A stretch of 64,000 nt of DNA from positions 2,604,001 through 2,668,000 of the forward strand of contig NZ_CP147846.1 in NCBI RefSeq assembly GCF_037327425.1, read 5' to 3'. The translations under genes and the position numbers were made by a program. The stretch is from Rhodococcus sovatensis. GTDB lineage: Bacteria; Actinomycetota; Actinomycetes; Mycobacteriales; Mycobacteriaceae. Within the stretch, counting starts at the first letter, position 1. Each line of letters starts with the position of its first letter. The notes below the pieces were generated by a model that searched no databases, was not told the origin of the DNA, and was given only the letters and a program-made list of their open reading frames with translations. Shown here piece after piece: positions 60,972 to 64,000 of this stretch.

Positions 60972-62084
60972 CTACTCGTCCCCGCGCATGCGCCAACGAA
61001 TTCCCGCTTCAAGGAAACCGTCGATGTCACCGTCGAGCACGGACGAGGGATTGTTGACCTCGTATTCGGTGCGCAGATCCTTGACCATCTGGTACGGGTG
61101 CAGCACGTACGAGCGCATCTGGTTTCCCCAGGAACTGCCACCGTCGCCTTTGAGGGCGTCCATCTCGGCGCGTTCTTCCTTGCGCTTGACCTCGAGAAGT
61201 TTGGCCTGCAGAACGCGCATGGCCGAGACCTTGTTCTGCAACTGCGACTTCTCGTTCTGACACGTGACGACGATGCCCGTCGGGATATGCGTCAGGCGAA
61301 CTGCGGAGTCCGTCGTGTTGACCGACTGACCACCGGGGCCACTGGATCGGTAGACGTCGACGCGGATGTCACCCTCGGGAATCTCGATGTGGTCGGTCGT
61401 TTCGACGACAGGAAGAACCTCGACCTCGGCGAACGACGTCTGGCGACGGCCCTGGTTGTCGAACGGACTGATACGCACGAGGCGGTGGGTGCCCTGCTCG
61501 ACGGACAGGGTTCCGTAGGTGTACGGCGCCTTGACCGCGAACGTCGCGCTCTTGATGCCCGCTTCCTCGGCGTAGGACGTGTCGTACACCTCGACGCTGT
61601 AACCGTGCTTCTCCGCCCAACGGATATACATGCGCATCAGCATCTCGGCCCAGTCCGCCGCGTCGATGCCGCCGGCGCCGGAACGAATGTTGACGAGCGC
61701 ATCACGCTGGTCGTACTCACCGGACAGGAGCGTGCGCACCTCGGCCGCGGCAATGTCCTCGCGCAGCGACGCACGTTCTGCATCGGCGTCGGCGGTGGCC
61801 GATGCCTCGGCTTCGCCTTCTTCGCCTTCAGCGAGTTCGTACAGGACCGGAAGGTCGTCGAGACGAGAACGTAGTTCTTCCACTCGGCGGAGCTCGGCCT
61901 GCGCATGCGAGAGCTGACTGGTCACTTGCTGGGCATGTTCCTGGTCGTTCCACAGATCGGGCGACGCCGCCTGATGTTCGAGCTCGTCGATGCGGCGACG
62001 GAGTTCTTCGACATCGAGAACTGACTCGATCGTAGTGAGGGTGATGTCGAGTTCGTTCAGGTCTGCGGAGACGTCAGGATGCAC
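60972..62084 (-). CDS. prfB: Peptide chain release factor 2
   Basis: Recognises UGA and UAA stop codons, 370 aa. The anticodon-like SPF motif is in RISPFDNQGRRQ, and the GGQ motif is in SSGPGGQSVNTT. The GTG at 62084 gives the actinobacterial start VHPDVSADLN. No programmed frameshift is needed: the frame is continuous, unlike E. coli prfB. It is the first gene of the run prfB-mscS-membrane protein-ftsE-ftsX-smpB. Confidence 0.97.
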   Translation of the reverse strand: MHPDVSADLNELDITLTTIESVLDVEELRRRIDELEHQAASPDLWNDQEHAQQVTSQLSHAQAELRRVEELRSRLDDLPVLYELAEGEEGEAEASATADADAERASLREDIAAAEVRTLLSGEYDQRDALVNIRSGAGGIDAADWAEMLMRMYIRWAEKHGYSVEVYDTSYAEEAGIKSATFAVKAPYTYGTLSVEQGTHRLVRISPFDNQGRRQTSFAEVEVLPVVETTDHIEIPEGDIRVDVYRSSGPGGQSVNTTDSAVRLTHIPTGIVVTCQNEKSQLQNKVSAMRVLQAKLLEVKRKEERAEMDALKGDGGSSWGNQMRSYVLHPYQMVKDLRTEYEVNNPSSVLDGDIDGFLEAGIRWRMRGDE

Positions 62085-62184
62085 GAGAGTCAAGGTTACC
62101 GGCAGTTGCACGGACGGCAGACCAGAGCGTCTCACCTCGCGCCGGGGTGAGAGCGCCGTCTTCGCCCTGTCCTACTCTTGAGCA

Positions 62185-62973
62185 GTGACTTTCCCCGCCG
62201 ACGACCTGCAGCTCGCCCTGTCCATCGCCGACCAGGCCGACGACATCACCCGCGATCGCTTCCTTGCACTGGACTTGAAGGTCGCAGACAAGCCCGACCT
62301 CAGCCCGGTCAGCGACGCCGATCTCGCGGTCGAAGAGAAAGTCAGGGCGATGTTGGCCGCAGAGCGACCCGAGGACGCGATACTCGGTGAGGAATTCGGC
62401 GGAGACGCGATATTCGAAGGCCGTCAATGGGTGGTCGATCCGATCGACGGAACCAAGAACTTCGTCCGCGGAGTTCCGGTCTGGGCGTCCTTGATCGCGC
62501 TTCTCGTGGACGGCGTCCCCGTCGTCGGCGTGATCAGCGCACCGGCCCTGAACCGTCGATGGTGGGCAGCGCAGGGCGACGGCGCCTGGACGTCGTACGA
62601 CGGTGGCGAGTCCCGTTCGATCGCGGTGTCCTCCGTCAGCGAGCTCTCGTCTGCGAGCCTGAGTTTCGCGAGCCTGTCCGGTTGGCAGGATCGCAACATC
62701 CGTGATCGGTTCATCGAACTGACCGATGCCGTCTGGCGAGTTCGGGGCTACGGCGACTTCTTCTCGTACTGCTTGCTCGCCGAGGGCACCCTCGACATTG
62801 CGACCGAACCCGAGGTCTCACTGTGGGACCTTGCTCCGCTCGACATTCTCGTCCGAGAGGCGGGCGGGCGCTTCACCTCGCTCGACGGAGATCCGGGCCC
62901 CCACGGCGGGAGTGCGGTGGCCACGAACGGCTTGTTGCAGGACGAGGTCTTGGACCGCCTACGACCGGTGTGA
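62185..62973 (+). CDS. hisN: Histidinol-phosphatase HisN (inositol monophosphatase fold)
   Basis: Dephosphorylates histidinol phosphate in histidine synthesis, 262 aa. Metal ligands lie in LGEEFGG, WVVDPIDGTKNF and EVSLWDLAPLDILVREAGG. The sequence matches actinobacterial HisN (Rv3137). Start GTG at 62185. It diverges from prfB with 100 bases between starts. Confidence 0.94.
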   Translation: MTFPADDLQLALSIADQADDITRDRFLALDLKVADKPDLSPVSDADLAVEEKVRAMLAAERPEDAILGEEFGGDAIFEGRQWVVDPIDGTKNFVRGVPVWASLIALLVDGVPVVGVISAPALNRRWWAAQGDGAWTSYDGGESRSIAVSSVSELSSASLSFASLSGWQDRNIRDRFIELTDAVWRVRGYGDFFSYCLLAEGTLDIATEPEVSLWDLAPLDILVREAGGRFTSLDGDPGPHGGSAVATNGLLQDEVLDRLRPV

Positions 62974-62996
62974 TCGCTAGCTAGGGTGCTCGCTGC

Positions 62997-63383
62997 TCAG
63001 GCGAACGCCGCGAACACCAACGCCAGTGCCGGAGTGATGCCTTGAACGACGGCAGGGCGGAAGTACTTCTTTCCTCCGGTCGCGAGAACGAATGCGGCCC
63101 CGACGATGCTCAAACACGCGAAGACGACGATCGCATCGCCGGCTTCGCCGCCGAGGATCAGTCCGACAAAGATTCCGACGGCCAGAAACAGGTTGTAGAA
63201 ACCCTGGTTGAACGCCATCGGCCGGACAACGTCGGCGTCGGCCTGGCTAGCGACGCCGAACCTCTTCCACACCGTGGGCTTGCTCCACACCACGCTTTCG
63301 AACACGAAGATGACGACGTGAAGGATAGCCGCGAGGGCGGCGAAAATCTGGGCTAGTACAGGCACGAAGTGAGATGCTGCCAC
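62997..63383 (-). CDS. DUF1304 small integral membrane protein
   Basis: A 128-aa protein of four membrane helices. HVVIFVFESVVW and MAFNQGFYNLFLAVGIFVGL are the DUF1304 signature. The function is unknown. The start is a GTG. It converges on hisN and diverges from the acyl-CoA dehydrogenase gene. Confidence 0.9.
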   Translation of the reverse strand: MAASHFVPVLAQIFAALAAILHVVIFVFESVVWSKPTVWKRFGVASQADADVVRPMAFNQGFYNLFLAVGIFVGLILGGEAGDAIVVFACLSIVGAAFVLATGGKKYFRPAVVQGITPALALVFAAFA

Positions 63384-63436
63384 ACCTGCCTGGATTTCCG
63401 TAGCGACTGCGCGGAGCGCACGTCACGACACACTTC

Positions 63437-63473
63437 TTACTCGGGAGTAGACAGCTAACTTACCCGGGAGTAA
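63437..63473. promoter_or_regulatory. Two palindromic operator candidates upstream of the acyl-CoA dehydrogenase gene
   Basis: TTACTCGGGAGTAG (63437-63450) and TTACCCGGGAGTAA (63460-63473), 23 bases apart start to start, resemble each other and the etfB site TTACTGGTGGGTAA at 13028. They lie 45-81 bases upstream of the start codon, where a TetR-type repressor would block the promoter. Confidence 0.65.
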
Positions 63474-63517
63474 GATAGTTCAAGTCCGAGCCCGACACCG
63501 AGAAACAGCTGGTGATC

Positions 63518-64000
63518 ATGAGCAAGCAAGACAGTGTGGTCGATACGAAGCGCACAGCGCCTCGCGACACATCCGCAGTAGGCCTCAATCCGTTCAAGCG
63601 TGATGCCATCGGCACCGCTATGCGCGTGCTCACGGCCATCACCGGATCCGAACTCGCGGAGAAGTACAACCTCCGTCAGACGATCGACCGAGTGACGTAC
63701 GAGAGCACCAAAACCGGCTTCAAGACCTTGGGTGCTGCGAACCGCACATTCGCCAAGGCAACCGGAAGCGGCAAGCCGAAGCGTCTGGAAGATGCGGCCG
63801 TCAAGAACCTGGACTTTTTCGATCTGACGCCCGACGACGAACAGCGTATGATCGTAGAGACGGTCAAGGAGTTCGCCGAAGAAATTCTGCGGCCCGCAGC
63901 GTTCGACGCAGATGCGTCTGCATCCTCGCCCGAGGATCTGGTGCGTCGGTCGGCCGAGCTCGGCATCACATTCATCAACGTTCCTGAAGAGCTCGACGGT
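63518..64000 (+). CDS. fadE24: Acyl-CoA dehydrogenase, FadE24-like, partial
   Basis: The frame from ATG at 63518 runs 161 codons to the window edge. The product begins with a hydrophilic stretch, then GLNPFKRDAIGTAMRVL and YESTKTGFKTLGAANRTF, followed by the N-terminal helical domain (DLTPDDEQRMIVETVKEFAE). The pattern matches Rv3139 FadE24. The FAD- and catalytic domains lie beyond the edge. GTG at 63512 is an alternative start. It oxidises an acyl-CoA and would pass electrons to EtfAB. Confidence 0.92.
   Translation, partial: MSKQDSVVDTKRTAPRDTSAVGLNPFKRDAIGTAMRVLTAITGSELAEKYNLRQTIDRVTYESTKTGFKTLGAANRTFAKATGSGKPKRLEDAAVKNLDFFDLTPDDEQRMIVETVKEFAEEILRPAAFDADASASSPEDLVRRSAELGITFINVPEELDG

Noticed and set aside
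60972..62084. Programmed frameshift in prfB
   Set aside because: The reading frame is continuous from the GTG to the stop, with no internal UGA near the start.
1..64000. Mobile elements, prophage or defence island
   Set aside because: No transposase, integrase, restriction, toxin or phage structural gene was recognised, and gene order follows the core of related genera.

Overview
This is a high-GC chromosome segment of an actinobacterium of the order Mycobacteriales, most likely a Rhodococcus (Nocardiaceae). Three things point there: GTG and TTG starts are frequent, the tmRNA tag reads ADSNQRDYALAA, and gene order follows, from memory, the Mycobacterium tuberculosis blocks Rv3014c-Rv3053c, Rv3100c-Rv3105c and Rv3137-Rv3139. 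The window is almost entirely core genome. I see no insertion sequence, prophage, integron, CRISPR array or defence island, and no single locus that is clearly an undescribed system. The most unusual material is regulatory DNA, repeats and a few small or altered genes.

Layout. 1-5.6 kb: a membrane-anchored esterase-like gene (cut by the window edge), gatC-gatA, an ACT-domain protein and ligA. 5.6-9.0 kb: an overlapping minus-strand run of cysteine desulfurase, mnmA and a MetE-like protein, leading to ligA (tRNA thiolation and sulfur handling). 9.0-12.9 kb: an OlsB-like/OlsA-like acyltransferase pair and etfB-etfA. 13.1-17.5 kb: a methyltransferase, GH57 enzyme, GT4 glucosyltransferase and hexapeptide acetyltransferase, the counterparts of the mycobacterial methylglucose lipopolysaccharide cluster. 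17.6-23.7 kb: a PQQ-propeller lipoprotein, two methyltransferases, an enoyl-CoA hydratase, a NUDIX protein and an ABC ATPase. 23.8-28.6 kb: glgX, a YczE-like membrane protein, a PTH2-like hydrolase and serB. 28.7-33.6 kb: ctaD, a siderophore-binding lipoprotein with a possible IdeR box, NUDIX, a 60-bp tandem repeat, and an SPFH/ribbon-helix-helix pair.

33.6-38.7 kb: the class Ib ribonucleotide reductase genes nrdH-nrdI-nrdE and nrdF, separated by a 41-codon gene, with NrdR-like boxes upstream of nrdH; then rpmJ of the cysteine-free type behind a Zur-like box. 38.8-41.7 kb: an FMN reductase and TetR divergent pair around a perfect palindrome, fructosamine kinase and nadE. 41.7-45.8 kb: molybdenum cofactor genes moaD-moaA and moeA-moaCB-moaE. 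45.8-50.6 kb: a COG0523 GTPase with a zinc amidase, an FprB-type ferredoxin reductase, an Lsr2 protein and tRNA-Ala(GGC). 50.7-54.9 kb: pgm, an MFS transporter, a DsbA-like protein and tmRNA. 55-62.1 kb: an SDR/DUF2867 protein, an EamA transporter, smpB, ftsX, ftsE, a proline/serine-rich membrane protein, MscS and prfB. 62.2-64 kb: hisN, DUF1304 and the start of a FadE24-type acyl-CoA dehydrogenase.

The genes serve central functions: tRNA charging and thiolation, fatty-acid oxidation electron transfer, alpha-glucan metabolism, dNTP synthesis, molybdenum cofactor, trans-translation and division. Several intergenic palindromes suggest metal, dNTP and fatty-acid control. One 14-bp palindrome occurs upstream of both etfBA and the acyl-CoA dehydrogenase gene.
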